A DNA stretch of 64,000 bases, taken from Chrysomallon squamiferum. Taxonomy: Eukaryota; Mollusca; Gastropoda; Neomphalida; Peltospiridae. Position 1 is the first letter of the stretch. Every line of letters begins with the position of its first letter. Where the stretch lies: the NCBI GenBank assembly GCA_012295275.1, contig CM022668.1:16568391-16632390 (forward strand), in the 5' to 3' direction. Positions 27,950-40,499 of the stretch are shown here, piece by piece. The translations under genes were made by a program, and so were the position numbers. The notes under the pieces are model-generated. The model did not search any database, was not told the DNA's origin, and saw only the letters and a list, made by a program, of their open reading frames with translations.

Positions 27950-27966
27950 TTATTGTTGTTCTTGTC
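27661..27966. repeat. Local direct duplication, 192 bp apart
   Basis: ACAATTACCGCCATTAATAT followed by TGATGTTATTATC begins at 27661 and again at 27853. Both continue into CGCCATTTATGTCT, ATTACTTTATTTA repeats and a (TTG)n run. The second copy carries a short ATAATTATT insertion, so the copies have diverged slightly. Confidence 0.8.
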
Positions 27967-28216
27967 GTTGTTGTTGCTGTTGTTGTTGTTATTGTTTTAT
28001 TTTTTTTTCGTTGTGGCATTTGAGCCTGTTTCATTTCTTTTTTTTTTTTTTTTTGTCTTTTGATTTGACTATTATTATTATTATCTTATATTCTTTTAAC
28101 TGTGAACATTATCATCATTACTGACGACTGTTTCATCTTTTTCATTATCTCACCCGGCAGGATGTGCAGAGACAGAGATCAAAGTGTATAATGACAATAA
28201 TAAAGAAACCGGGTCA

Positions 28217-28950
28217 GTTTAACTGTTCCCGTGATGGTGTTTAATGCAGGTAAGTTAACACAGTTTAACTGTTCCCGTGATGGTGTTTAATGCAGGTAAG
28301 TTAACACAGTTTAACTGTTCCCGTGATGGTGTTTAATGCAGGTAAGTTAACACAGTTTAACTGTTCCCGTGATGGTGTTTAATGCAGGTAAGTTAACACA
28401 GTTTAACTGTTCCCGTGATGGTGTTTAATGCAGGTAAGTTAACACAGTTTAACTGTTCCCGTGATGGTGTTTAATGCAGGTAAGTTAACACAGTTTAACT
28501 GTTCCCGTGATGGTGTTTAATGCAGGTAAGTTAACACAGTTTAACTGTTCCCGTGATGGTGTTTAATGCAGGTAAGTTAACACAGTTTAACTGTTCCCGT
28601 GATGGTGTTTAATGCAGGTAAGTTAACACAGTTTAACTGTTCCCGTGATGGTGTTTAATGCAGGTAAGTTAACACAGTTTAACTGTTCCCGTGATGGTGT
28701 TTAATGCAGGTAAGTTAACACAGTTTAACTGTTCCCGTGATGGTGTTTAATGCAGGTAAGTTAACACAGTTTAACTGTTCCCGTGATGGTGTTTAATGCA
28801 GGTAAGTTAACACAGTTTAACTGTTCCCGTGATGGTGTTTAATGCAGGTAAGTTAACACAGTTTAACTGTTCCCGTGATGGTGTTTAATGCAGGTAAGTT
28901 AACACAGTTTAACTGTTCCCGTGATGGTGTTTAATGCAGGTAAGTTAACA
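28217..28950 (+). repeat. 46-bp minisatellite, 16 identical copies, splice-site-like unit
   Basis: Sixteen tandem units of exactly 46 bp (the last lacks 2 bp), with no base difference found on reading every copy. Each unit carries, on the plus strand, TTAAC at unit positions 3-7 and CAGGTAAGT at positions 31-39. CAG|GTAAGT is the perfect 5' splice-site consensus, fully complementary to the U1 snRNA 5' end. It is also the core of a recursive splice site, where a 3' and a 5' site abut. TTAAC fits the yUnAy branch-point rule, and its A lies 27 nt upstream of the AG. The pyrimidine tract between them is weak. Candidate junctions fall at 28250 plus multiples of 46. Uniformity implies recent amplification or homogenisation. 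Confidence 0.97.
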
Positions 28951-29228
28951 GTAAACACCGCTAACACGTGGTACGTGATTCACCACATGAAACCAGAACA
29001 ACCTTCCACCTGCACGAACAGACGGGCTACTGGATGGACACACGGATACCGGGTACGAGATGAAGTTTTGTATAAAAGTATGGACAGGATGATTGGTTGT
29101 ATTACGCATGTTAGTTAGTTTGAAAACTAATATTTGTATGTTTCTTCATTGTGTATATGTAAACAGATGTGGGTCTGCATGTAGGTAGGGAGGGAGGTTC
29201 GTCAAGGGTGGGTAGGTAAGTAACTAAG
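28951..29228. other. Unique sequence after the 46-bp array
   Basis: A 65-codon frame begins in the last repeat unit and ends at 29118. No family recognised. Confidence 0.4.
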
Positions 29229-29430
29229 TATGTATGTATGTACGTATGTATGTATGTATGAATGTATGTATGTGTGTATGCGTTTATGTGTACGTATGCG
29301 TTTATGTGTCTATGTATGTAAGTATGCATGTAGGTATGTACTGTGTGCTATATGTACATATAATATAGTATGTATGAGTATGTGTGTGTGTGTGTGTATT
29401 TATACATGGGTGTGTTTCTGTATGTGTGTA
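29229..29430. repeat. (GTAT)n mosaic
   Basis: Imperfect GTAT, GCGTTTATGTG and GTGT words. Confidence 0.9.
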
Positions 29431-29701
29431 CATATGCAGTCTAACGGTTAAAACAGGGTATATATTATAAAAGTTTTAATTAGTAATTTATGTATATTGT
29501 TGTGTGTAATGTGATGACAGTCATTCACTCAGACGTTTAGTTAATTACTCAGCGAAGAAATAATTCACGTGATCTGTTTATTTCCTATAATCTACAAGAA
29601 TCATGTGACCTTTGACCTTACTTTGTGCAGCTGGTTTAAGTAACTAACCTTTTTCTTAAATATAGTGTAACTGCAGCAGGTAGTGATGTTATAGCGGTAC
29701 A

Positions 29702-29908
<207 letters not shown>

Positions 29909-29979
29909 TCAGAGATTTAGTGCTGTAGGTAAACACATGTAACATTCTAAAACTGATATCTGAGAGACACTGACAAAAA

Positions 29980-31090
29980 CTATCTTACCATAAACTTCCA
30001 AAATGGCTGCCGTGACTATGACTATGTGTGTGCCCATGTGCGGTTGCAGTAGCGTGACGTAGACGATGTCGCTCCCGTGCCATGCTGTAGTAGTTCTAGG
30101 AATTGTTGTCGGCGTTGCTGCCTATGACGTTGATGGCGTACACAGTAATTTATTCTGTGGTAGTAAAAGTCTGACACAGGACGTCATGGATGTCGCAGTG
30201 TTATTGATTTTCGCGAGAACGCGCATGTAAACAAAAGTGTTCTACACGTAAATAACACGACAGCTTCCCCGAGTGACAAGCAAACACACAGTCGAACACG
30301 TCGATGTCGCGACGACGTCCCTCAGTGTGAACATCAGCGTGGAGGCAAACAGCGGAGTCGGGTGTCAGAGTAAGAATGAAGAAAGCCGAGTTCCCGCCTC
30401 GCACACTGCGATTCCAACAACACAAAAACAACAGCGATTTCTTCCCTATCAGAAAAACCAGTCGTCAATACAACGCTTTTCCTTCTCGTATTGTCATGGG
30501 AACCGCTGTCGCCATTATCTGTCTTCTGTTAGATACTTTTTATTTCAGACTGCACTTAATCAATTGATAACGTCAATGTTGCCGTCATTCATTCAGTCTC
30601 GGATACAGAGCCGATATACACCGTGTGTGAACTCGTGTTCTTTCGCCTCCGTTCGGTTCCTACGAAATCAGAGTCGCCTGGCAATCGGCACGCGCTGGAT
30701 TGGAAGCAGCTAAGATGCTGTGACACACATGACAGCGATATCGAGCGCGAGTTTTGTGTGTTCGTCTTGGTGAATACCTTTAAAACCCATCTCGGCACTG
30801 TCGTGTGCGGTTAATGAGAACGTCGATGCAATGTCGTCACAACACACGTTTCAATTAAACAGACCACAACACCCGACGTTGTTAGCGCCGTGTTCAAAGC
30901 GACCAAATCCAATACTGATTGTACGTGAATTCTCAGGTGGAAAGAAGCAGCACAGCACTGATGTACCTGACTCGCAGATATCTGCATAAAACATCCAGCA
31001 AACACATCAGCAGAACAACAGCGACTCTCCATTCATTTGTGATCAGTTTCGTAGATCTTCACTCAAACGTAACTCAGCTCGTTTCAATTA
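29980..31090. promoter_or_regulatory. CpG-island-like, low-repeat island
   Basis: The largest stretch of elevated G+C in the window with intact CpGs; for example, eight CpGs occur in 30301-30360. It opens with a YY1-like AAAATGGCTGCC near 30000. It contains no simple repeats and is crossed by short unrecognised frames on both strands. It could be an unmethylated promoter, an enhancer or an unrecognised exon cluster. Confidence 0.4.
30376..30567 (+). CDS. Weak candidate small ORF, possible membrane segment
   Basis: A 63-codon ATG-started frame in the CpG-rich island. The N-terminal part is basic and polar. Residues about 39-58 form a hydrophobic stretch (IVMGTAVAIICLLLDTFYF) compatible with one membrane helix. 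I recognise no family. Overlapping frames of similar length exist in other phases, so chance is likely. Confidence 0.12.
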   Translation: MKKAEFPPRTLRFQQHKNNSDFFPIRKTSRQYNAFPSRIVMGTAVAIICLLLDTFYFRLHLIN

Positions 31091-31239
31091 CAAATGGTTA
31101 GATTTTTTTTTCCTGTCCAAAAAAATTAAAAGTAAAAAAAAAAATAAAAGCTGAATAATTCTTCTCTTTCTATTGATAGAATTTCTTTTTAAAATGAATG
31201 TATAGCCAGAGTCAAAGTGATATCATTGATATTTAGATG

Positions 31240-32150
31240 TACGTAGTTAATAGGTGATGAATTCAGAAGAATTCGCGATCAATCGATCATCAATCATATC
31301 CGCGGGATGAACTCGAGCGCTGCACGCACGTAACAGCACATCGAGATTGGCAGACGAAAACCCGGCACTGACCAAACGTTAACGGCTTGCTTTCCAGACC
31401 AGCAGTAAATCACTGTAAATTTCCTGCCATCAATTTTGAACAGGGAATAACTTCTCAACTCCTTGAGAAAGCCAGAAAAAAAAAAATAGTGAAGAGGCGT
31501 TTGTACTCGGAGGAGAACATGTAGAAAAACGAAGCTGCTATATTTAGCAACACGAGCGCTGGAACACGGATTCAACCATAATGCATTGCCATTTCTTGTA
31601 ATTAACTCATGAAAAAGATTTCTTCTTCTTCCTCACAGAAACTGGGGATTATTCTCTTTGTTCTAGTATCTTAGACGCCGTCAGATACTGCCTTTACAAA
31701 CATGCAAGGGAGTTTCCATAAATCAAACAGTAAAAATCCGTTTCAGACTGAAGAAGCAAGATTTTATCGATAAAATGATTTTTGATATAGGATCTGCAGA
31801 GTGGTGGAAAGGCGAAGGCGATTTGCTTGGCATATCGATTCAGGCCTCCTCATAAACAACATTCGACAATACATTGATGTGCCACAAAATTTGACAAAAG
31901 GTGCAAAGTATTAAACGAGCCATTGGAATGTCTGTGTTGCACGGAACGGTGAACAAACTCTTCAAAAGCGCGGCCTGCCAGAGACGTTAAAGTAGCTAAT
32001 TCGCTTACACTCTTTCAGAAGAGCTTATCACAAATCACAATCGCAGAGATGCCCGCGTTTCCTAAGAAATAAATCTAATCACGAAAATAATTTTCCACCA
32101 ATAAATACAAAGATTTCGCCCTCCGTTTCCCCGTTAAAGTATGTTTTTGT
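31240..32150. promoter_or_regulatory. Low-repeat island, candidate conserved non-coding element
   Basis: About 900 bp without microsatellites apart from one short A run, more GC-balanced than the flanks. It carries paired ATCGAT words (31283 and 31834), GATAAAATGATTTTTGATA, CATAAAC, ACATTGATGT and AGGTGCAAAGT (nuclear-receptor-like). The minus-strand frame of about 93 codons (31294-31575) is unrecognised. Regulatory role is inferred from texture. Confidence 0.35.
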
Positions 32151-33922
32151 ACAAACCACTGCCGGAAAAATATATTAGTAACTGTGGCAATTTTTATACA
32201 CGAATTTCATTTAATGAATTCTCAGTATAATTTAAGATTTTTAAGAATATTTCAGTTTCAGAATTTTAAAGTCTTTCTTTTGATTTCTACTTTAACGTGT
32301 TTTGTTCAGATCCCTGATCATAACAGATGTGTTTCTATTTTTAGTAAATGTAAACACATCACATCGTTGACAGAATGGTTTCAAGCCACGTTAAATCGTA
32401 CATAAAAAGTGTTTTACTGTAAAGTACTAATCTGATTTGAATAAACCAGTTTCGAAATTTATACATAAGTTACTGTAGAGTTTCTAACATTGCCTTTATA
32501 TTTCTATTTTTCTAAATTTTAAATTATATCGTTTCATTTCATTTTATATTTCATTTTATTTTCGTTTATTTGAATGTCACTGTAGTAATATATATCAATT
32601 TTTTTTATTGATCATGAACTTTGTAAGTATACTATAAGATTAATTACATAATAACTGATGCCTTTTGATGTCTTTGATTCTCATGCTCTTCCCTTAAGCT
32701 ACTCAGATCCTGATCTATTCTGTTTTGAACACATACTCTGGATTTCACAAACATCTAATTATTTAGAAATAAAACACAAAGATTTCAGTGTAATGTTTGT
32801 TTTATCGACAAATACATCACTAGTGTTATTAAACCAAGATTAATGTCCTTTTGTATTTTTCCTTTGAATAATCAATAGTTCATATAATAAATAAATACTG
32901 TAGAAAATTCAAAGATTACAACCAGACAGAAATACGTTATCTGTAATAATACTTGGAAATATTTTGAATAACGTAAATTATTTTCTCTTTAATAGTTGCA
33001 GTCGATAAACATGTCCTGCAACGTGCAAACAATGTTTATAGCACACAATCACGACAGCCGTAAGGTGGAAACGCTTTGTTTTCAGATTTACTGTTGTGTT
33101 ATATTAAAGACAAGCATAGTGATATAAAAACAATCATGATACTAGAAATTTCGTCATGGTGTGTTTGTTGTTTTTCTAACTGTATTATAAATAAAATACA
33201 GAAACGGTTGCAGTCCTGTTATTTAAAAAAAAAAAAAAAAAAACACAAACAAACAACTATAATAAAAAATAAAATAAAAAATAATTAAAAAAACCCTAGT
33301 GTATTTATGCTTAGACTGTGATTTTGTTTCGTTTGTTGCATCACGTGCAATGCGATAGCTCACGTTTCCCAGATTTATATAATAATAAAAAAAAAAATAA
33401 TAATAATAAAAAAAAAAAAAAAAAAAAAAAATAATAATAATAATAATAATAATAACAACCAAATGTTAATGTAGCTGATCAGATATTTCTTGTGTTGCGT
33501 CACCTATAAACGTAACACAATATAAACTTTGTTTTTAAATGTGTAAGCTATAAAACACTTTACGTCTGTTTGAGATTAAACCCTGTCGCATGAGACGAAA
33601 TCACAGCAGTCATGAAATACTCATTTTATTTGTGTGTGTGTACATATATAAATATATATACATATTTAGATAGACACTGGTAAATAGACAAAAAGACAGA
33701 CAGGCAGGTAAATAGATAGATAAAGAGGTAAGGCGAATGACAGACAAACATACACAGACTTAAATACATGGATACATACATAGTTACATACATTCACACA
33801 AAATTAACGTTTCTTCATTACTATAGGAAAACCAAAGGTACAGATTAGTATGTAATTAATTGAAATAAAAGAAAAGAAAAGAAAAGAAAAGAAACATTTG
33901 AAAAACGAAAACAAAAGAACAT

Positions 33923-33929
<7 letters not shown>
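32151..33929. other. AT-rich non-coding with A-rich runs
   Basis: No gene seen. Poly(A) lies near 33225-33242 and an A/AAT-rich block at 33385-33456. Short (AAAAG)n is at 33868-33893. Confidence 0.5.
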
Positions 33930-34120
<191 letters not shown>

Positions 34121-34446
34121 TAATACGGGATGTTTTGTCTGTGTTGTAAATTTATTGATACATGAATGTCACTCGGTGCAAAGGAAATGTTCAAGCTGTA
34201 ACTTTTAATTAATTTCTTAGCGTTTTCAGATTATAAGTAGATTTAAACAGACTCTGTTAAACTTCACATAATATTTATTTTATTACAGTCTACTTGTTTA
34301 CGTTGAAAGGAAGTTCAGTAAATTTGATATGAACTAAATTACTGGAATCCAGCCTACCGTAACCGTCATGATTGAAAACATTTTCCTTGTTAAATTATTT
34401 ATAGTTTTAATTCAAAGCTATTTATCTGAGTCCTATTGAAAAACAG

Positions 34447-34449
<3 letters not shown>

Positions 34450-34481
<32 letters not shown>

Positions 34482-34511
34482 CACCTAAATTTAATAATTA
34501 TTTTCATTATT

Positions 34512-34545
<34 letters not shown>

Positions 34546-34620
34546 GAATTTTGTTTAACTCTACAAATATGAATGGATTTTTAGTAGTAGTAGCAGTAGT
34601 ATTTGTAATAATAGTAGTAA

Positions 34621-34659
<39 letters not shown>

Positions 34660-34700
34660 TAGTAATAGTAGTAGTAGTAGTAACATAATAATATAAATAA
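34450..34700. repeat. Poly(T) followed by (TTA)n and (TAG)n
   Basis: A run of about 32 T, a TTA block at 34514-34545 and TAG blocks at 34582-34682. Confidence 0.92.
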
Positions 34701-34779
34701 TAGTAGGTAGCATATTTAATACAAATTTAATTTATTCTATTAAGAGAGCACATTTACAAAAACAGTGAAACAGTTTTAA

Positions 34780-34818
<39 letters not shown>

Positions 34819-36177
34819 AATTTCAATTACTCTTAAAAACGTACACAAAGAGAAGATTCGAACACTAGCCTGGAAGCATCATGTCTTTATGACGTCACTT
34901 AATAACAATTGCTTTACGTAATATACATAAACAACGTCTGACAAAACCCATTTAAGGAAAAAAAGATGTATATATGTATTTATATTATTTTATCATTTAT
35001 AACTTTATAAGTTTCTTTTGTTACAAACAGTAAGTAACAGATTTATTTATTTATTTATTTATTTATTACTCATTCAATCGTTCATTCTGTTATTGTTGTT
35101 GTTGTCACTGCCATTACGATATATATAAACAATTAATAAACAGAAAGACGAACAAACGAACGGAAAAACAAACAAATTATCGAACCAACAAACTAATTAT
35201 AAAATATCTGTTTATGTTTATTATTTGTTTCCATGGTTATTATTTATTTATTTGTTTAGTTAATTGTTTATTTGGTACTTATTTATCTCTCTATCTGTTT
35301 ATCCGTTTGTCTGTCTGTCTACCTGTTTATTTATTTATTTATTGACATTAATTATGGGTTCGTTTTTTGTTTTGTTTTTCACTTTTTTCTACCTCTATGC
35401 GTATATGATCTACAAAAAAAAAGGAAAAACTTTAGAAAAGAATAAATATGGTATATTCTGACGTTAATTAATTCCTCATTTCCTTTCGTGCTTTAAGTGC
35501 TGAGTTGCTGTCATTATTCTATCAGAATTAACTTTGATCTGAAAACTCGCTCGTTAGTACGTAATCATCTCTTTTTTCTTCTCTATTTTACACTCACGAG
35601 CTGGGTGCGTGGTACGTGTTAAATCACGTGACTGCAACACGACGACTTTTGCGATAAAACAAGTATTAATAATATAAAGAAAGACGATTTTAAAATAGAA
35701 AACTGCAGTGAGGTTAATATAAGGATTAATCTGTCTGTGATGTATATCTTATTATTGTAAAAATGCTTGTTAAATTATTTCTGTTAAAATAAGAATTGTT
35801 TTAATATTATATTGTATTTTATTTGATTGTATTATATTATATTATAGTATAGCATAATATAGTATAGGACAGTATAGTGTTGTGTAGTGTAGAGTAGTGA
35901 AGTATGGTTTAGTGTAGTGTAGTATAATACATCGTTATTTCGTTATAGCAGTGAGATCTATAGTTCATAATCTTCCTTGATGAAAATTTCTTAGCTTTGT
36001 CAGAAAAAAGATTATATTATTATTTTCAAAAGGAGTTTAGATCAAGTTTTACTGATTTTGTCAAATAAAAAGCTTACATAATCATTCATGATTTTGTCAG
36101 ATAAAGTTTAGATAAGTGATTCTGGACCATAGCAACTCTTGTCACACTCTCAAATCACTGAATATGTATATGTGTAT
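34701..36177. other. AT-rich non-coding with scattered short repeats
   Basis: (TAAA)n lies at 34778-34818 and (TTTA)n near 35040 and 35330. A decayed 5-bp TAGTG/TATAG repeat lies at 35825-35935. The segment 34840-34930 holds a single B-box-like GTGTTCGAATCT on the minus strand and a CRE at 34890. TCACGTGA is at 35624-35631. No gene recognised. Confidence 0.45.
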
Positions 36178-36268
36178 GTATGTATGTGTGTGTGTGTGTG
36201 TGTGTATGTATTTATGTTTGTGTGTATGTGTATGCATGTGTGTATGTGTGTATGTATGTATGTGTGTA

Positions 36269-36299
<31 letters not shown>

Positions 36300-36340
36300 A
36301 TGTATGTATGTATGTATGTATGTATGTATGTATGTGTGTA
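36178..36340. repeat. (GT)n/(GTAT)n mosaic
   Basis: GT and GTAT units, most regular at 36285-36333. Confidence 0.95.
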
Positions 36341-36920
36341 TTACTGTATATACTTGCAACTACACTATATGCTTCGTTGTGCTTCGATCAGAGTATAAAT
36401 GTTAACCTAGGGAACCCAACATTAATCTTTTTTTTTTTTTTTTTTCATTTCAAATAAAACTTGGATCGATATTCATGACCTTCCAACAGATTTCGGTTCA
36501 TAAAGAAATTAAAAATTGAATAGAGTGCGTTAGCGCAAAAATCAATGATTTCAGAACTGTAGTGTATTGTTTTCTGTTTGGGTTATTTATTTTTCAAAAA
36601 AACTGTTGAATGTTTACGTAATAAGTATATTGTATGAAACGCCTACAACTCTTGTTTCTGTAGTTTAATCCGTCTCAAACATATTTTGTTTTTCTTTTCA
36701 TTTGTCTTTGAGTGTCGTGCATCGATTAGTTTTCTTTTATTTCACGTCTGCAGTAAACACAGTATTTGTTCACCTAATTTTTCACGGTTAATTTACAAAA
36801 AGAGATTTTCATATCGATTAAAATTGTTTGTGTTCATTGGATCATAGAAAAACAACTCGTTGTTAGGCAGTGTTGTCAAGTTACATAAACATTTGTATGT
36901 CTGTCAGCGTGCTTCTGTCT
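36341..36920. other. Unique AT-rich non-coding
   Basis: Poly(T) at 36428-36445. No gene seen. Confidence 0.5.
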
Positions 36921-37082
36921 GTGTACAGTCTGTGTGTGTGCGTGTGTGTGCGTGTGAGAGCGAGAGAGAGAGAGAGCGAGAGCGAGAGAACGTATGCATG
37001 TATCTTTGTGTTGCATATGTTATGTATATGTGCACTGCGTATCGAATGAAAGTGATATATATATATATATAGATAGATAGAT

Positions 37083-37113
<31 letters not shown>

Positions 37114-37145
37114 TAGATATATAGATAGATAGATAGATAGATTTA
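36921..37145. repeat. GT, GA, TA and GATA mosaic
   Basis: GTGTGCGT, then (GA)n with GCGAGA variants at 36955-36990. (TA)n and (GATA)n follow at 37054-37142. Confidence 0.9.
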
Positions 37146-38586
37146 TGTTTCTGTATGTCCATATGCGTATCTTTCTGTATAACTTTATATATCTACATAT
37201 GTAATTGTAATTGTATGCCTAGGTATATAATTATGTATTTATGTGCTATTTTATGAATCCGACTATTCGCTTATTCCTCTGTGTTTACGATTTATATCAG
37301 ACTTTTAACACGCATCTGTAAAATTGTGAATGCTATCGCACGTAACCATCTTCCAAGAAGAAAAAAAAAAAAAACTCATTGAAAAAAGGATGTTATTTTA
37401 TTGTACTGATTGAAACATGACGATTATTTAATTGTTCCCTCACCAAACTCCTTGTTAACACGTTAATTTAATTTTCATTGAATTTTTTTGTTCTTATTAT
37501 TCTTCTTTTTATGTTTGATTAACGGGTAAATATTTTATAAGTTGGTTAAAACTCTACACAATCTTCTCGTTGCCGACCTCGCGTTATTAAGTTTGTCTCT
37601 CACGGAACTCCGTCTGCTTCGCACTGAGCTAACAACTAATCACTTCGTCCGACCATCTGTCTGTAATTATGATATTCCGTCCGTCTGATTCTCCGAGAGT
37701 GTAACACTAGTGTAGCAATTCAAGACACACAGACGGGCGGTAATCACATTTGAGCGATATCTGTGTCTTCAGATTTTCATTTATTAAGCATTTGGTTGTA
37801 AAAGGAAATTTTCCATCAGCAAAAACACGTGATCGTGCGTGTAGATGAGATTATCTCTAAGTAGACGTTGATGTAATTCATATCATTATCGAGATAAAAA
37901 AAAAATGAAAGAATTAAAAACACCCATGCAATTTCTGTTTTTGTAAAAAATTAATTATGGAAGAAAGAAAGAGCGAGAAATGAAAACAAGAGATACAAAT
38001 TAGAGAAAAAAGGAAAGAAGGAAAGAAGCAAGAGAGAGGAAGTGAGAAAAAGATATAAAAAAAAGAAAATGTCTTCTGTTCTCCTCTTTGTCTCTCTATC
38101 TGACTAAATAAATCAATCAAACCAAAGAGATCGATACTATTATAAGACTGTTCAATGAAATGTATTACTCACTTAACAACTATTTGTATAACGAACATAC
38201 AGACCAGTTTTAACATTGATGATCATCAGATAGCTGACATATTTTATATTAAAAAACGAAGATAGGCAAACCGCGCTACAGCAGCAAGGAATGTCTGTTT
38301 ATGTAAGCTTCACAAAGAAATGACATCATTAACACAGCACTTGAAACAGCAAACTGGAGACCTTGTTCAGCTGTAAAACAGATAACATTAGTAATGAAGC
38401 TGAATAGATCGTGCGCCCATCACTTCCCAACACTGCTTTCTACCATAGTAACTGAACACGGGTATGTAGAGAAAGGTGTTTGTGAAGTTATAAACAGAGA
38501 AACACGTGTAATACCAATTATTATTTAACATAATGAAGAGTTTATTTCTTTCTGTAAACTTACGTCATCTGTATTGTTAATTGTCA
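37146..38586. other. Unique non-coding, GC-richer at 37560-37760
   Basis: The segment 37560-37760 has intact CpGs and no repeats. 37960-38090 is purine-rich on the plus strand. No gene seen. Confidence 0.45.
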
Positions 38587-38587
38587 T

Positions 38588-38626
<39 letters not shown>

Positions 38627-38633
38627 TTCATTT
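38587..38633. repeat. (TTTA)n microsatellite
   Basis: About 11 TTTA units. Confidence 0.95.
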
Positions 38634-39283
38634 ATATTTTTGCACCTGCAAATACTGTAAACTTTATTTTCGTGGTTATTTAACGCTGTTAAGTACTATG
38701 CAGTCTACATCTAACGTCTCCATTTCTCTGTGTTTGAACTCGGTGCGGTTTTATCGACTGGTCGTATTTAAAATATTCTGGTGGCAAACAATCGTGGCAG
38801 TAATGTGAAAACTAAGAAAACAGCATTTCTTCGATTCACAAGAATGCACCATCGAAACCACCATTTTCAAAATCAATGTTCTGTACTGCTGTTTGTACAC
38901 GGACGGAAATAGCATCTTTGAACAGCGTCTTAGTTCTGAACGCATCTACACGACGTTGGCACGACGTCTCAGACACTGCAAGTCTGACGTCGAGTTCATG
39001 TTGTATGCACTCGCTAATGATTCGTGTATTATGTAAACTTCTAAACGACTGAAAAGTTTTTCAATACTGGCCACTGAGTGGATATACAGAGAAGTTTTCT
39101 CTTTTTCCGTTTGCCTTGAAAACCGAATCGTCCATTAATACACGTTAATTTACTTAGAGTTTGTTGGAGAATAGATTTGTTAATTCTTCACTTATCTGAA
39201 AACGATTTCACTCTATTGACACGATTTTAAGTAGCATCATTGAGATACTTGAACTCATTAAATCTGAGATTAAGTTGTTTATA
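38634..39283. other. Unique non-coding, CpG-bearing at 38700-39010
   Basis: Low-repeat patch with intact CpGs. Short frames on both strands are unrecognised. Confidence 0.4.
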
Positions 39284-39311
39284 TATAGATAGATAGATGA
39301 TAGAGAGATAG

Positions 39312-39356
<45 letters not shown>

Positions 39357-39384
39357 TAGATAGATAGATAGATAGATAGACAGA

Positions 39385-39416
<32 letters not shown>

Positions 39417-39455
39417 TAGATAGATAGACAGATAGATAGATAGACAGATAGACAA
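39284..39455. repeat. (GATA)n-(TA)n-(GATA/GACA)n tract
   Basis: A (TA)n core at about 39317-39353, flanked by GATA units with GACA variants downstream. Confidence 0.95.
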
Positions 39456-39622
39456 GGAGATAGGGTGGGTAACTAGGTTTGTAAAATATAGATGATAAAG
39501 AGATGGACAGATAACAAGCTGGTAGTTGAAGACTAAATAAGTATTAAGTGGTTTTAAAACTGAACAGTTTCAGTTAATTGTATATTTTATTTTACTGAAT
39601 GTACACATTTATTTATAAACTT

Positions 39623-39638
39623 ATTATTATTATTATTT

Positions 39639-39702
<64 letters not shown>
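39623..39702. repeat. (TTA)n microsatellite
   Basis: About 26 TTA units with one TTTC break. Confidence 0.95.
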
Positions 39703-39705
<3 letters not shown>

Positions 39706-40039
39706 TTAACAGGATTTTGATTTTCTTCCCCTGATATGAAATAGACCCGTCCTTCTGATATTCTGAATGAGTATATGAGGAGGGTTGAAATCGGTGCATC
39801 CTTAATACATTAATTGTTTACTTCTTAGGCCTATTATACATTTTTAACAGAAAATTTATAAACTACAAGCAGCCAAGTGCATCAAGGTTAATGAACTGTG
39901 ACGGCACAAAACTGTTAGAAGAAAAAAAGGCTGATTCTGTATTATAAGTTTTTATACACACACAGTCACATGCACACATAAAAATACGTATGTACATATA
40001 ATAAAATTCCAAAATCGATTTTTCTTATTATGTTTTAGA

Positions 40040-40265
40040 GATATTATTATTAGTTGTAGCTGAAGTTGTAGTAGTAGCAGTAGAAATTGCAGTAGTGGTA
40101 ATAGTGGTAGTTGTAGTAGTAGTAGTGGTAGTTGTGGTAGTCATAGTAACAGTAGTAGTAGTGGTAGTACTAGTAGTTGCTGTGGTGGTGATAATAGTTG
40201 CAACAGTATTAGCAGTAGCAATAACAGTAACAGTAGTGATTGAAATGGAGCAGTAGCAGCTGTTG
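40040..40265. repeat. Degenerate (GTA)n/(GTT)n field
   Basis: GTAGTAG, GTGGTAGT and AACAGTA words over about 220 bp. Confidence 0.8.
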
Positions 40266-40499
40266 TTTTTCTGGTAAGAGCAATTTCTTTCAGTATAAAC
40301 TGAAGTAAAGTTTATAAACCCAGAACTGAGAACGAGTGAATGAAGGAACGGATGTTAGTCCTATATTTTATTACTACACGGATATATCGCTGATTACTGG
40401 AGATAGCTATTTGCCTGCCTGGACGATATCAACAGCTGTCTGTTAGCAAAGAGAGCTATTTTATAAAGAATAACACATACCATAAGCCCTTTACAGTCC

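Noticed and set aside
28217-28950. CRISPR array, because of regular identical repeats
   Set aside because: The 46-bp units are directly contiguous with no unique spacers, and the window is eukaryotic in character.
34852-34905. Minus-strand GTGTTCGAATCT resembling a tRNA B box
   Set aside because: No convincing A box at the right distance and no cloverleaf.
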